Positions 51,752 through 61,612 of a stretch of 64,000 bases of DNA are shown piece after piece (the stretch's first letter is position 1; every line of letters starts with the position of its first letter). The notes under the pieces are model-generated. The model was not told the DNA's origin. It did not search any database and worked only from the letters and a program-made list of their open reading frames with translations. Source of the stretch: Cohnella luojiensis (GTDB lineage Bacteria; Bacillota; Bacilli; Paenibacillales; Paenibacillaceae); contig NZ_SOMN01000033.1 of NCBI RefSeq assembly GCF_004564235.1, positions 1 through 64,000 of the forward strand, read 5' to 3'. Made by a program: the position numbers and the translations under genes.

Positions 51752-52642
51752 ATGGACAGGATGCTTCGCAACAAGTGGATGATCGCACTTTTCGTGATAC
51801 CAGCTTTGTCGCTGTATACCTTTTTTCTTCCGTTGCCTATCGTCAAGTCAATTTATTATAGTTTTTTCGATTGGAATGTCATTGGAGCCAAAGTATTCAT
51901 CGCTTTTGACAATTACCGAGAATTATTTATGCAGGATGATATTTTCTTACTCGCATTAAAGAATACATTAATATTTACGTTGGAGAGCGTATTGCTTCAG
52001 CTGCCTATCGCGCTAATCCTGGCTATCCTATTGTCAAGTAAACTTCGTGGAGTGATGTTTTTCCGCAATGTGTACTTTACTCCGGTGATCATCTCGGGAA
52101 CTGCCGTTGGATTGCTTTGGCAGTTTATTTATCACTCTGATATCGGGTTATTGAATACAGTGGTCCGGGCAATTGGATTTTCAGGATTTGATAAAGCATG
52201 GTTATCCGATTCGGAGTTTGCCATTCATGCCGTCGTCATATCTGTAGCGTGGCAATATTTCGGCTACCATATGGTTATTTTTTTGGCGGGCATGTCTACC
52301 ATACATTCGGAAGTTCTTGAATCGGCTCGTATTGATGGAGCTAGCGAATGGAAGGTGCTTTGGCATATTCTTCTTCCTCTGATGAAGCCTTTTATCGCGA
52401 TTAGTCTGATACTCATCACAACAAGCTCGGTGAAAGCGTTTGATAATGTTATTGCACTGACGGGAGGAGGGCCGGCGCGTTCTTCGACTGTTTTGGCGTT
52501 GCATATGTACAGTACGGCATTTCAACAAATGAGGTACGGCTTCGGCAGCGCGGTATCCGTATTCCTTCTTGGTTTGAATATGTTCATCACTCTGCTTATT
52601 TCTCTTATGTTCAGACAGGGTAGAGAGAGTAGGGGGGGCTGA
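51752..52642 (+). CDS. ABC transporter permease, sugar type (MalF-like)
   Basis: About 296 residues from the ATG at 51752 with AAAGGAG upstream. Six membrane segments. The EAA loop that docks the ATPase is ESARIDGASEWKVLWHILLP, characteristic of the carbohydrate uptake CUT1 family, with GGGPARSSTVLALHMY toward the end. It pairs with the next gene. No solute-binding protein gene precedes it, although such operons normally start with one; the cut PhyH gene stands in its place. The ATPase would be a shared MsmX-type protein from elsewhere (inference). Confidence 0.9.
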   Translation: MDRMLRNKWMIALFVIPALSLYTFFLPLPIVKSIYYSFFDWNVIGAKVFIAFDNYRELFMQDDIFLLALKNTLIFTLESVLLQLPIALILAILLSSKLRGVMFFRNVYFTPVIISGTAVGLLWQFIYHSDIGLLNTVVRAIGFSGFDKAWLSDSEFAIHAVVISVAWQYFGYHMVIFLAGMSTIHSEVLESARIDGASEWKVLWHILLPLMKPFIAISLILITTSSVKAFDNVIALTGGGPARSSTVLALHMYSTAFQQMRYGFGSAVSVFLLGLNMFITLLISLMFRQGRESRGG

Positions 52643-52645
52643 AAA

Positions 52646-53476
52646 ATGAGTTTAAATCAATTCGTGAAGCGTACATTTCTCTACGGGTTTTTATTCTTGA
52701 TTGCCATCGTCGTACTTTATCCGCTTGCATGGGTTTATATGAGCGCATTTAAAACCCAGGACGATTTCTTTCTTCATCCCTGGGGGATTCCACGATCTTT
52801 CCATCTTGAAGGGTTTAGAAAGGTAATTACAGAGCACCACTTGCATTTGAATATATTGAACAGCGCTGTGATCTCCATTCTAACCGTAGGGATCGTTATG
52901 TTATTGGCGACAACCGAGGCATTTGGGCTTACCCGTCTGAAATGGAAAGGAAGCAAGTTTGTTCTGGCTTTCTTCTTGCTTGGTCTGTTGATACCGGTAC
53001 ATTCCACTTTAATACCTATATATATTAGTTTGCAAGGATTAAGGGAATATCTGGACCCGCGTTTAGTTATTGTGCTTCCTTATGCCGTATTTGGTTTGCC
53101 GACGGCGATCATGATTCTTTCCGGATATTTCTCAACACTTCCACGGGAGCTGGAAGAATCGGCGGTTTTGGACGGAAGTTCAATACCCGGGGTTTTTGCG
53201 CGGATCATAATACCGATTTCCGCCCCGGCAATGTCAACAGTGGCCATTTTCACTTTTATGGGAACATGGAATGAGTTGTTGTTTTCACTTGTGTTTCTAA
53301 TAAAGTCTGAATATCAGACCGTTCCCGTCGCGATTTTGCAATTTATGGGCCTTTCCACGGACTGGCCTAAAGTGCTTGCCAGCATTTCGCTCACCATCGC
53401 GCCAAGCCTTGTGGTTTATATGTTCTTGCAAAATAAAATTATCCAAGGCGTTACAGCAGGATCTGTAAAGGGTTAG
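52646..53476 (+). CDS. ABC transporter permease, sugar type (MalG-like)
   Basis: A 276-residue CUT1 permease, six segments, starting 3 nt after the MalF-like gene. The EAA motif is ESAVLDGSSIPGVFARIIIP. The N-terminal LYPLAWVYMSAFKTQDDFF and C-terminal FLQNKIIQGVTAGSVKG are typical of MalG-like subunits. With its partner it forms the membrane channel for an oligosaccharide or glycoside. Confidence 0.92.
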   Translation: MSLNQFVKRTFLYGFLFLIAIVVLYPLAWVYMSAFKTQDDFFLHPWGIPRSFHLEGFRKVITEHHLHLNILNSAVISILTVGIVMLLATTEAFGLTRLKWKGSKFVLAFFLLGLLIPVHSTLIPIYISLQGLREYLDPRLVIVLPYAVFGLPTAIMILSGYFSTLPRELEESAVLDGSSIPGVFARIIIPISAPAMSTVAIFTFMGTWNELLFSLVFLIKSEYQTVPVAILQFMGLSTDWPKVLASISLTIAPSLVVYMFLQNKIIQGVTAGSVKG

Positions 53477-53512
53477 TCTTGAATGCCAAAACGGATTAAT
53501 GGAGGTTTATAA

Positions 53513-56047
53513 ATGATACAGATGATGTTAAACGGAGAGGATTGGACCTTAACCGGGTATTATAGAAATCAGTGGCGCTCCAAGGTATCCATGGAGTTGG
53601 GCAGGCAAATTCTCCCCAACATTCCCGAGATCAAGGCGACAGTGCCTGGAGCCGTACAAATGGACCTGCGCAGTGCGGGATGGTTGGGCGATTTTAATCA
53701 AGGTTTGGAAAGCTTGAATGAAGAGTGGGTATACAATCGCGACTGGTTTTTTGAGAAGCGGATTTTCATTCCCTCCGGATGGGTGCAAGACCGCTGTGAA
53801 TTGATTTTGGAAGGTCTTGATTTCGAGGGCGAGATCTATCTTAACGGACATAAAATGACGGAATTTGAAGGCATGTTCCGGCCATTATCTTTGGATGTAA
53901 CGGAGATCATCAAAGAAAACGAAGAAAACTGTCTGCAAATCGTATTTTGTGCCGGACCGGAAGTCGATGGACAAGTCGGGTTTTCTCATCTCATTACCAA
54001 GCTGAAGTCGCGATTTAACTACGCTTGGGATTGGTGTCCGCGCATTACACCGGTGGGGATATGGCGTGACGTGTATTTGCGTACTTTTCGAGAGGTGAAG
54101 ATCCTTGATTTTTACCCCGAAACCTCACTCAATGATGAATTCAATATCGGAGAGTTGCATTATCAAGTTGAAGTGGAGGTATTCACCCCCGGTGAATATA
54201 CGTTCGACTGCAATCTTAAGGACGATACCGGCGAAAACCGTTTTCACAAGAAGGTAAAAATGTTTTTGCCGGGCGGGAAGCGGAAGGTAGGATGGAAGGA
54301 AATTGTTGGGTCAGTCCAGCTGTGGTGGCCTAATGGATTGGGAGATCAACCCTTATATTTCGCATCATTAGAAATCATGAACGAAAGCGGACTCACTTGC
54401 GATGATTCGCAAAAGCAGGTTGGATTTCGAACAATTGAATTTGTTCAAAATCCGGGAGCACCATCGGACTCGCTTGCTTATAGTTGTATCGTCAATGGTC
54501 ATACGATTTTTCTAAAAGGAATCAATTGGGTGCCGATTACTCCGTATTACGGAGCGGTTACCACGGAGCAGTACAGGGAAACGCTTGGACGATTCAAAAT
54601 GATGAATGTGAATCTCATTCGAGTATGGGGCGGAGCCATTATCGAGAAGGAAGAGTTTTATCTTTATTGTGATCAACAGGGACTTCTCGTTTGGCAGGAA
54701 TTTCTGCAGTCGTCAAGCGGTCTGACTAACCTTCCGCCGGTTATCCCGGAATTGTTGAAAGATCTAGAAACCGTCTCACGAATTGCAATCAAAGAGAAAC
54801 GTTCACATCCTAGTCTGGCTATATGGTGCGGTGGAAACGAACTCATGTGGGATGGATTCTTACCTGTTGACGAGCGGCATATCAACATCGGCATGTTACA
54901 AAAAATCGTCAGGGAACTGGACCCGAGCCGATACTTTCTGCCTAGCAGCGCGTCCGGTCCTAAATTCTTAGCATCCGAAGAAGACTTCGGCAAAGGCTTG
55001 CATCATGACGTACACGGACCATGGCTCTATTTGGGTGAGAACACGCACTATCGTTTTTATAACAATGACGATTCTCTCTTGCGTTCGGAGACAGGGACCC
55101 CTGGTGTTTCCAGGGCCGAGTTACTTCGCTCGTTTGCCGGAAAGCATCAAGTTTGGCCGCCTACTTCGGACAACCCGTTATGGGTTCATAGAGGCTCATG
55201 GTGGATTCCGTGGAATGAAATAAGCCAATTATTCGGACCCTGGGATCTGGAACGTGACGAAACCGAGGTCTTCGCTCAGTGTAGTCGATATGCCCAAATG
55301 GAATCGTTGCGTTACGGCGTGGAAGCTACTCGGCGCCGTGAGCCTACGGCATCCGGATTTATCGTTTGGATGGGCAATGAACCCTTCGCCAATTATGCCA
55401 ATACGTCGTTACTGGAGTATGACGGCATTCCGAAACCGGCCTATTATGCGATGAAGTCCGCCTTTGCCGACTGCCATGTTTCTTTGAAATATGATCGAAT
55501 CGCTTATCAAGCCGGGGAAACGTTTAGTGGAGAAGCGTTTGTGCATTTGGAATCGAACTTTCTGAATAAAGCGAACATAAAAGGGATGAACCTGCAAATT
55601 GAAATTATCGATATGTTCGGGTCGATCAAGAAACGGATCGATTTACCGATTACAGATCGCGGTTATGTTGGTAGCGTGAACTGGGAAATCGAAGATTACG
55701 GACACTCCCTATTCAATGTTCGACTCGTTCTATGGAATCAAGATCAAAGGTTGGATTGCAACGATTACTTGTTCACGATAAACGCTGATTTCCCGTTCAA
55801 GCCTTTACGCGACCTTCCTCTTTCCAATGTACAGATATCGCAGGGCGTATTAGAGAATACGATGACTTTCACGAATGATTCACCGATTACCGCAGTCGGC
55901 GTGATGATCAGGGAGAAGGATGCCAGTATGCCGTTGCATCTTGAACGCAATTATTTATTGATTCACCCTGGCGAGGAAGTAACTCTTCGCTCATTAGGCG
56001 GCGAATACTCATTGAAGAACATTATCATTGAAGGATTGAATGTATAG
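53513..56047 (+). CDS. GH2 beta-mannosidase-like glycosidase
   Basis: An 844-residue cytoplasmic glycoside hydrolase family 2 enzyme without signal peptide. The N-terminal sugar-binding domain (ATVPGAVQMDLRSAGWLGD and NRDWFFEKRIFIPS) and the immunoglobulin-like part are followed by a TIM barrel. The acid/base Glu lies in LAIWCGGNELMWDG (about residue 442) and the nucleophile Glu in LLRSETGTPG (about residue 526). WCGGNE is the beta-mannosidase variant of the GH2 motif. GGAGG precedes the ATG. Release of beta-linked mannose from an imported substrate is expected. Confidence 0.88.
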   Translation: MIQMMLNGEDWTLTGYYRNQWRSKVSMELGRQILPNIPEIKATVPGAVQMDLRSAGWLGDFNQGLESLNEEWVYNRDWFFEKRIFIPSGWVQDRCELILEGLDFEGEIYLNGHKMTEFEGMFRPLSLDVTEIIKENEENCLQIVFCAGPEVDGQVGFSHLITKLKSRFNYAWDWCPRITPVGIWRDVYLRTFREVKILDFYPETSLNDEFNIGELHYQVEVEVFTPGEYTFDCNLKDDTGENRFHKKVKMFLPGGKRKVGWKEIVGSVQLWWPNGLGDQPLYFASLEIMNESGLTCDDSQKQVGFRTIEFVQNPGAPSDSLAYSCIVNGHTIFLKGINWVPITPYYGAVTTEQYRETLGRFKMMNVNLIRVWGGAIIEKEEFYLYCDQQGLLVWQEFLQSSSGLTNLPPVIPELLKDLETVSRIAIKEKRSHPSLAIWCGGNELMWDGFLPVDERHINIGMLQKIVRELDPSRYFLPSSASGPKFLASEEDFGKGLHHDVHGPWLYLGENTHYRFYNNDDSLLRSETGTPGVSRAELLRSFAGKHQVWPPTSDNPLWVHRGSWWIPWNEISQLFGPWDLERDETEVFAQCSRYAQMESLRYGVEATRRREPTASGFIVWMGNEPFANYANTSLLEYDGIPKPAYYAMKSAFADCHVSLKYDRIAYQAGETFSGEAFVHLESNFLNKANIKGMNLQIEIIDMFGSIKKRIDLPITDRGYVGSVNWEIEDYGHSLFNVRLVLWNQDQRLDCNDYLFTINADFPFKPLRDLPLSNVQISQGVLENTMTFTNDSPITAVGVMIREKDASMPLHLERNYLLIHPGEEVTLRSLGGEYSLKNIIIEGLNV

Positions 56048-56086
56048 AGGGAAGGCGCAAAATAAAAGTTTGGGAGGAAGAACAAG

Positions 56087-56911
56087 ATGGAATTGAAAAT
56101 TGGTGTTGTACAAATGGATTGTGTGTTGAAGGATAAGGAAGCCAATATGCAAAAGGCGGAAGAGTATCTTAATCAAACGGGAGCGAACGTGGATGTGCTT
56201 TGTTTACCCGAATTGTTTACGACAGGTTATCATCTTGATTTGATCAAAGAGGATTTCTATACTTTGGCCGAAACGGTACCTGGCCCCACTGTTAATCGGT
56301 TGGCGGAAAAGGCGAAAAAGTATAACACAGCGATTATAGCTAATATTGTGGAAAAAGATTCGCTTCTAGAAGCCGTGTTATACGATACAACATTTGTGAT
56401 TGACGAGGAAGGCAGATATCTCGGAAAATATCGGAAAGTTCACCTTTACCCTACGGAACATCAGTATTTCCGGAGCGGATCGGAATTTCCGGTATTTGAG
56501 ATACGCGGAGTGAAAATAGGAATCGCAACATGCTATGATCATGCGTTTGAAGAAATGTTTCGCATTATGGCACTTAAAGGCGCTGAAGTGATTTTCATTC
56601 CGTCAGCGGTTCCTAAGAATTACGAATATTTACTGAACCTTCGTACACGCGCCCGAGCGCAAGATAATCAAATTTTTACGGTGGCCATTAATCGAATCGG
56701 AACGGAAGATAAGGTTACGTATTGCGGTTTGAGTAAAATCGTTAATCCTCGCGGGGAAGTCGTCTGTGAAGCGGGAGATGAAGAAGGAGTCTTGATCGGT
56801 ACAATCGATTTATCGCTCATCTTGAAAGAACGCAAACAAGAGCCGATTTTACGAAGCAGAAGACCTGAATTATATGGAGCTCTGGCAGAGAACCTGGAAT
56901 CCCAAAACTAA
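56087..56911 (+). CDS. Carbon-nitrogen hydrolase (nitrilase superfamily amidase)
   Basis: A 274-residue amidase-type enzyme. The Glu-Lys-Cys triad is complete: Glu42 in CLPELFTTGY, Lys117 in GKYRKVHLYP and Cys149 in GIATCYDHAFEE. It has no added domain and full family length. Members hydrolyse amides, carbamoyl groups or nitriles. In this cluster, between two glycosidases and a glycerate kinase, it may free a carboxylate such as glycerate from an amide (inference). GGGAGG precedes the ATG. Confidence 0.9.
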   Translation: MELKIGVVQMDCVLKDKEANMQKAEEYLNQTGANVDVLCLPELFTTGYHLDLIKEDFYTLAETVPGPTVNRLAEKAKKYNTAIIANIVEKDSLLEAVLYDTTFVIDEEGRYLGKYRKVHLYPTEHQYFRSGSEFPVFEIRGVKIGIATCYDHAFEEMFRIMALKGAEVIFIPSAVPKNYEYLLNLRTRARAQDNQIFTVAINRIGTEDKVTYCGLSKIVNPRGEVVCEAGDEEGVLIGTIDLSLILKERKQEPILRSRRPELYGALAENLESQN

Positions 56912-56934
56912 TATATAGGCAGGTCAGAAAATAG

Positions 56935-58947
56935 ATGCAAACAGAATACAATAATCGTCAGGTGACACCTTTACTGGAAGTGGGCAATCAGAAACCAATT
57001 GATGTCGGATGCGGACGTTTGTCAGCCAGCATTGGTCTTGACGGACAGGTTCGTTCGGTAAATGGTTATCATCCACAACAAGGATTCATCACTTTGACTT
57101 CGATTGAACAGTTTCCGAATGATAAGTGGTATGACAGCAGCTACGTTCGCCGTTACCGCAGAGGGTTGGTTGATCCATTAAAAGGGGAAAGCACGGCGCT
57201 TGGCTTCGGCATCAGGTATCAAGAGAAAGTTGTTGAGCAGTCTGTTTTTTATTTGGAAGGAAAAGCGCCAGTTTTTCGCTATCAGTTCGAAAAGGCCGAA
57301 GTTAATTCCTTGTTTGTAGCAACTGAAAAGAATGAAAAAGGCTATTTAATTCAAAGAGTCGAAGTCATAAACAAAAGCGATAAAGAAATTGTTTTTCCCT
57401 ATACTGTCAGCGGACTATTCAGCTTAAACCGCTGCAGTTACGGACAATTGACGGAAGGAGGCCCTATTCCGATACCTCCATTGGAAAACAGAGTGGATAT
57501 TCAAAGCAACCATATTTCTATTTGTAATCAGCATCTATCTGCCAGGGCCGATATCATGTTGTTTAGCGGTCAGGATGCGCTGATCCTTTCACCCTTACAG
57601 GAAAAAGCGAATGAACCGGTAAATTATGAATATGAGACAGAACTCACTTTGGGTAAAGGAGAAAGCCGGTTCATTAGCATGGTTTACACACTCTCCTCTC
57701 AGGAAGAAAGAGAGTTGGAACTTACGCACTCCGATGTAGAAGAACTGATCGCCAAGGCGATTCAGGATTTACCTAAATGGAATAAAACAGCATTTGCCCA
57801 AGGCGAGAAAGTGGAAGCAGCTCAGTTTATCATTCAACGGAATCTTGACTATATCATGTCCTGCTGTTCCGTGCCGATTGGTGATGAGTACGTTTGTGTG
57901 ATCACCGATCACCAACTGCTGCCATTGTCATGGAATCGGGATGCCTATTATATGATGCAGCTCTTATTGGAATCGGAGAGAAAATCGGGGTTCCTATTTG
58001 AAGATTCCTATCGAACAGAATGGAAATGTCATATACAACGGATTGTTAAAGGGCATTTGCTTTGGATGTTTGAAAAGGCCGACCGTCCTCTTCGATATTG
58101 GGGGCGTGCATATTTGACCAACGGTCTCAGTAAGGATAATGTGTTCCAATTCGATCAGCAATGTTATCCGCTGCTGGAGCTTTGTGATTACTACGCACAG
58201 TTCGGCGACAAAGAGACGGTCAAACGAGTGCTGCCGATTGTCAAAGAAGTGCTTGATATGATCATGGACTACAAACATGAGGAAAAGTGGCTTTTTAAGA
58301 CGGGAGAGACTCCGGCTGATGACAAAGTGGATTATCCCTATCATTTTTCCAGCCAGGTACTTGCATGGTATACCTTACAGCAATTATCCGGAATGAACGA
58401 AGAGTTTTCTTTTTGCGATAAGGATTTATCAGAATGGGCGGATCAGGTGAAGAAAGATTGCATACAATCATTTAGCACTCATCATAATGGGAAAGAACTG
58501 TTTGCTTATCTGACGGACTTGAAAGGCAACTTCCAGAAGTATCATGACGCGAACGACCTCCCTGCGGTGTATGCTCCAATCTGGGGATTCTGCGGTAGAG
58601 ATGACGCTAAATGGATCCATACGATGGAATTTGGATTCAGTGAAGAAAATAAAGGTGGGTTTTATATAGGCCGTTTTGGCGGATTGGGATCTGTACACAC
58701 GCCTCATCCATGGCCGTTAGGGGATGCGCAGGAGCTGCTGTACAGTGAGTTGACGGGAGATGCGGTTCGGCGGGACAAGGTTTTTCACAAGCTTGTGGAG
58801 CTAGTTCAATGGGATGGACTGTTTTCAGAGGCCATACATGAAGAAACAGGAAAAGTGCAATCTCGACACTGGTTCTCTTGGCCGGGCGCGTTCATAGCCA
58901 CTGTGTTTTGTATCACTATTTTCAGAAGTACGGGGAGAAGTTTTTAA
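56935..58947 (+). CDS. Putative six-hairpin glycosidase (GH125/GH63-like fold)
   Basis: A 670-residue cytoplasmic protein: an N-terminal beta-sandwich (about residues 1-270) and a C-terminal (alpha/alpha)6 barrel. Barrel text includes LPLSWNRDAYYMMQLLLES, LRYWGRAYLTNGLSKDNVF, HDANDLPAVYAPIWGF, HPWPLGDAQEL and FSEAIHEETGKVQSRHWFSW, which recalls the end of GH125 alpha-mannosidases and the GH63 glycosyl-glycerate hydrolases. The exact family is uncertain. The last residues (CITIFRSTGRSF) read less naturally than the other frame (LYHYFQKYGEKF), so a frameshift near 58900 is possible. The stop overlaps the glycerate kinase start. Confidence 0.7.
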   Translation: MQTEYNNRQVTPLLEVGNQKPIDVGCGRLSASIGLDGQVRSVNGYHPQQGFITLTSIEQFPNDKWYDSSYVRRYRRGLVDPLKGESTALGFGIRYQEKVVEQSVFYLEGKAPVFRYQFEKAEVNSLFVATEKNEKGYLIQRVEVINKSDKEIVFPYTVSGLFSLNRCSYGQLTEGGPIPIPPLENRVDIQSNHISICNQHLSARADIMLFSGQDALILSPLQEKANEPVNYEYETELTLGKGESRFISMVYTLSSQEERELELTHSDVEELIAKAIQDLPKWNKTAFAQGEKVEAAQFIIQRNLDYIMSCCSVPIGDEYVCVITDHQLLPLSWNRDAYYMMQLLLESERKSGFLFEDSYRTEWKCHIQRIVKGHLLWMFEKADRPLRYWGRAYLTNGLSKDNVFQFDQQCYPLLELCDYYAQFGDKETVKRVLPIVKEVLDMIMDYKHEEKWLFKTGETPADDKVDYPYHFSSQVLAWYTLQQLSGMNEEFSFCDKDLSEWADQVKKDCIQSFSTHHNGKELFAYLTDLKGNFQKYHDANDLPAVYAPIWGFCGRDDAKWIHTMEFGFSEENKGGFYIGRFGGLGSVHTPHPWPLGDAQELLYSELTGDAVRRDKVFHKLVELVQWDGLFSEAIHEETGKVQSRHWFSWPGAFIATVFCITIFRSTGRSF

Positions 58948-60077
58948 TGAAAATCGTGATTGCTCCGGACTCCTTTAAAGGAAGCATTTCTGCCCGAAAA
59001 GCTGCATTGGCGATTCAAGAAGGAATTCTCCGAGCGGGTCCAAATATTGAAACTGTGATTGTACCCATGGCTGATGGTGGCGAAGGAACAGTCGAGAGCC
59101 TCGTTGCCGCAACAAACGGTCACTTGCAAGAAGTTGTTGTGAAAGACCCATTGGGACGAGATGTTAACGCTGTTTACGGGATATTAGGTCACGACAATAC
59201 TTGTGTGATCGAGATCGCGAGCGCTTCCGGGCTTCCTTTATTAAGAAAAGAAGAACGAAATCCAATGCTCACCACCAGCTATGGGACGGGGGAGTTGATT
59301 CTTCACGCGTTGAATAAAGGATGCCGCAAATTCATAATTGGATTGGGCGGAAGCGGGACGAATGATGGTGGAGCGGGAATGCTTCAAGCACTGGGCATAA
59401 AGCTCCTAGATTCGGGGGGGAAACATCTCCCTTTCGGAGGCGGAAGTCTTGATCTATTGGCGGATATTGATTTAAGCGGATTGGACCCGAGAGTTCGTGA
59501 AGCTGAATTTATTGTTGCCTGTGACGTCGATAATCCATTGGTCGGACCAAGCGGCGCTTCGGCTGTATATGGACCGCAAAAAGGTGCTACACCGGAAATG
59601 GTGGAGGTGCTGGACCGAAATATAAACCATTATGCAAATATAATTGAAAAGAAAACCAATATCTCGATTCACCATAAATTCGGTGCGGGTGCCGCCGGAG
59701 GTTTAGGGGGAGCGTTTCAAGCCTTTTTCAATGCTAAAATGGAAAGAGGAATTGAAATTATCATGAAGCAAACCGGATTGAAGCAGAAGCTTTATGGTGC
59801 TTCCCTCCTCATCACCGGAGAAGGGCAGATGGATTTCCAAACAGCCCGCGGCAAAACTCCTGCTGGTGTTGCCCGGTTGGCGAAAAGCATGGGAATCCCG
59901 ACATTTGCTATTGTAGGAAGTATAGGGCCTGGAATTGAACAACTGAGTAACATGGGTATCGAAGCTGTATTCAGCATCGTCAATAAGCCGATGGATATAA
60001 AGGAAGCCATGAAAGACAGCTATGATCTATTATCATCGGCAGCTGAGCAAGTGGTGCGAGTTTATTTGTCAAGGTAA
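58947..60077 (+). CDS. Glycerate kinase (GarK/GlxK family)
   Basis: A 376-residue kinase from the ATG at 58947, which shares one base with the preceding stop (TAATG); this start gives the standard MKIVIAPDSFKGSISA. Further motifs are VPMADGGEGTVESL, FIIGLGGSGTNDGGAGML and LLITGEGQMDFQTARGKTP. The family phosphorylates D-glycerate, at the 2- or 3-position depending on type, feeding glycolysis. Its place as last gene points to glycerate as a product of the cluster. Confidence 0.94.
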   Translation: MKIVIAPDSFKGSISARKAALAIQEGILRAGPNIETVIVPMADGGEGTVESLVAATNGHLQEVVVKDPLGRDVNAVYGILGHDNTCVIEIASASGLPLLRKEERNPMLTTSYGTGELILHALNKGCRKFIIGLGGSGTNDGGAGMLQALGIKLLDSGGKHLPFGGGSLDLLADIDLSGLDPRVREAEFIVACDVDNPLVGPSGASAVYGPQKGATPEMVEVLDRNINHYANIIEKKTNISIHHKFGAGAAGGLGGAFQAFFNAKMERGIEIIMKQTGLKQKLYGASLLITGEGQMDFQTARGKTPAGVARLAKSMGIPTFAIVGSIGPGIEQLSNMGIEAVFSIVNKPMDIKEAMKDSYDLLSSAAEQVVRVYLSR

Positions 60078-60140
60078 CAGTTGTACGATTGTCGGGTCAC
60101 CACCGAATGTGTTTCCAAATGAGCGACCAATTATGATACA

Positions 60141-60166
60141 GGCAGCCTATTAGGCTGCCCTTTTCA
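60141..60166 (+). terminator. Terminator of the glycoside cluster
   Basis: Perfect GGCAGCC/GGCTGCC stem with a 5-nt loop (60141-60159), followed by CTTTTC, 64 nt past the kinase stop. Confidence 0.85.
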
Positions 60167-60270
60167 TTATCTATTAGAATATTTTCCAAAAGCAATGCTG
60201 AGCAATTATCGTCACCATAAGAATTACAAGTTAAAGTAACTATTCAGCAGTGCAAATTTGTGTCGCGAAG

Positions 60271-61416
60271 TTAAACTGCTTCAGTACGTTTCTTAAAGAA
60301 CGTCTTCAAAGCCTGATAAATCTCGCCTTTCTCCTTAATGATGTAATACAGGAACTGTTGATGCTCCAGATGCTTGTAGGCGGACATCAGCGTGCTCGAT
60401 CGATTGTACTGGTTCACTTCCCCGTAGCCGAAGATATTCGAGCGCTCGAGCAGCTCTTTAATTAATCTTACGCAACGCTCGTTGTCGCTCGTCAGGTTGT
60501 CCCCGTCCGAGAAGTGGAATGGATAGATATTATACAGCGTTGGCGAGTACCGGCTGTCGATGATCTCCAATGCTTTCACGTAAGCCGACGAGCAGATCGT
60601 GCCCCCGCTTTCGCCGCGGGTGAAGAACTCCTCCTCGGTTACTTCCTTCGCTTCCGTATGGTGCGCGATAAAGACGATGTCGACTTTTTCATACTGCCGC
60701 CTTAGAAACCGGCTCATCCAGAAGAAGAACGAGCGAGCGCAGTACTTCTCGAAGCTTCCCATCGACCCGGACGTATCCATCATAGCCAAAATAACCGCAT
60801 TGTTCTGCGGCTTGACGATTTCCTCCCAGGTTTTGAAACGCAGATCGTCCGGGCTGATTCCTCCGATCTCGGATTTGCCGTCTCTTGAATTGCGCAGTAG
60901 ATTCTCGAGGATCGTCCGCTTCTTGTCGATGTTGGACATGATGCCTTTGCGCCGCACGTCGGTGAACCGTATATCCTTCACTTCGATCTGCTGTTTATCC
61001 TTCTTCTTAAGGTAGGGCAGCTCTAGCTCCTCGAACAGCATCGTCTCAAGCTCGGCAATGGAGATTTCGGCTTCGACCACGTCGTCCCCGGGCTCCGAAC
61101 CCGCGCCTTCCCCTTTGCCGCCGGCCGGCGTAGGATCGACTCCGATCACGTCTCCCACTTGACTATCCCCGTTGCCTTGACCGACATGTTTCTTTTTGTT
61201 CGTGTTATATACGAAATGATATTCATCCAAGCTTCGAATCGGAATCTTTATGATTTGCCGCCCGTCGGACATGATAATATTTTCTTCGGAAATAAGATCG
61301 GGCAAGTTCTGCTTAATCGCGTCTCGCACCTTCTGCTGATGGCGTGCTTGATCCTGGTAGCCTTTACGGTGAAGCGACCAATCTTCCCGGGACAATATAA
61401 ACGAGGAGTGATTCAT
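60271..61416 (-). CDS. yhbH: Sporulation protein YhbH (UPF0229)
   Basis: A 381-residue YhbH/YeaH (DUF444) protein. The N-terminal half is charged with [19 protein letters not shown] and a Gly-rich stretch near residue 100. The C-terminal half is a von Willebrand factor A-like domain with the MIDAS motif [13 protein letters not shown] and [14 protein letters not shown]. In Bacillus yhbH is expressed in the mother cell and needed for normal spores; in other bacteria the homologue works with the kinase PrkA/YeaG. No prkA is adjacent here. Confidence 0.94.
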   Translation of the reverse strand: MNHSSFILSREDWSLHRKGYQDQARHQQKVRDAIKQNLPDLISEENIIMSDGRQIIKIPIRSLDEYHFVYNTNKKKHVGQGNGDSQVGDVIGVDPTPAGGKGEGAGSEPGDDVVEAEISIAELETMLFEELELPYLKKKDKQQIEVKDIRFTDVRRKGIMSNIDKKRTILENLLRNSRDGKSEIGGISPDDLRFKTWEEIVKPQNNAVILAMMDTSGSMGSFEKYCARSFFFWMSRFLRRQYEKVDIVFIAHHTEAKEVTEEEFFTRGESGGTICSSAYVKALEIIDSRYSPTLYNIYPFHFSDGDNLTSDNERCVRLIKELLERSNIFGYGEVNQYNRSSTLMSAYKHLEHQQFLYYIIKEKGEIYQALKTFFKKRTEAV

Positions 61417-61612
61417 GGCGGGCCCCCATTCGCTTTATTTTTGAAAGGATGTATTATTCAATATATTCAAGCGAAGCCAAACGATGAGTCCAATCCGCTC
61501 AATGCGCGCTGATGAATTTTCTTTACCATTAACAGTGACTGCCATTCTGCGTTTCGATAGATTAAAATAGAAGAAGAATCGATTTTGTGACTTCGGGAGG
61601 AATTAAGGCCTC

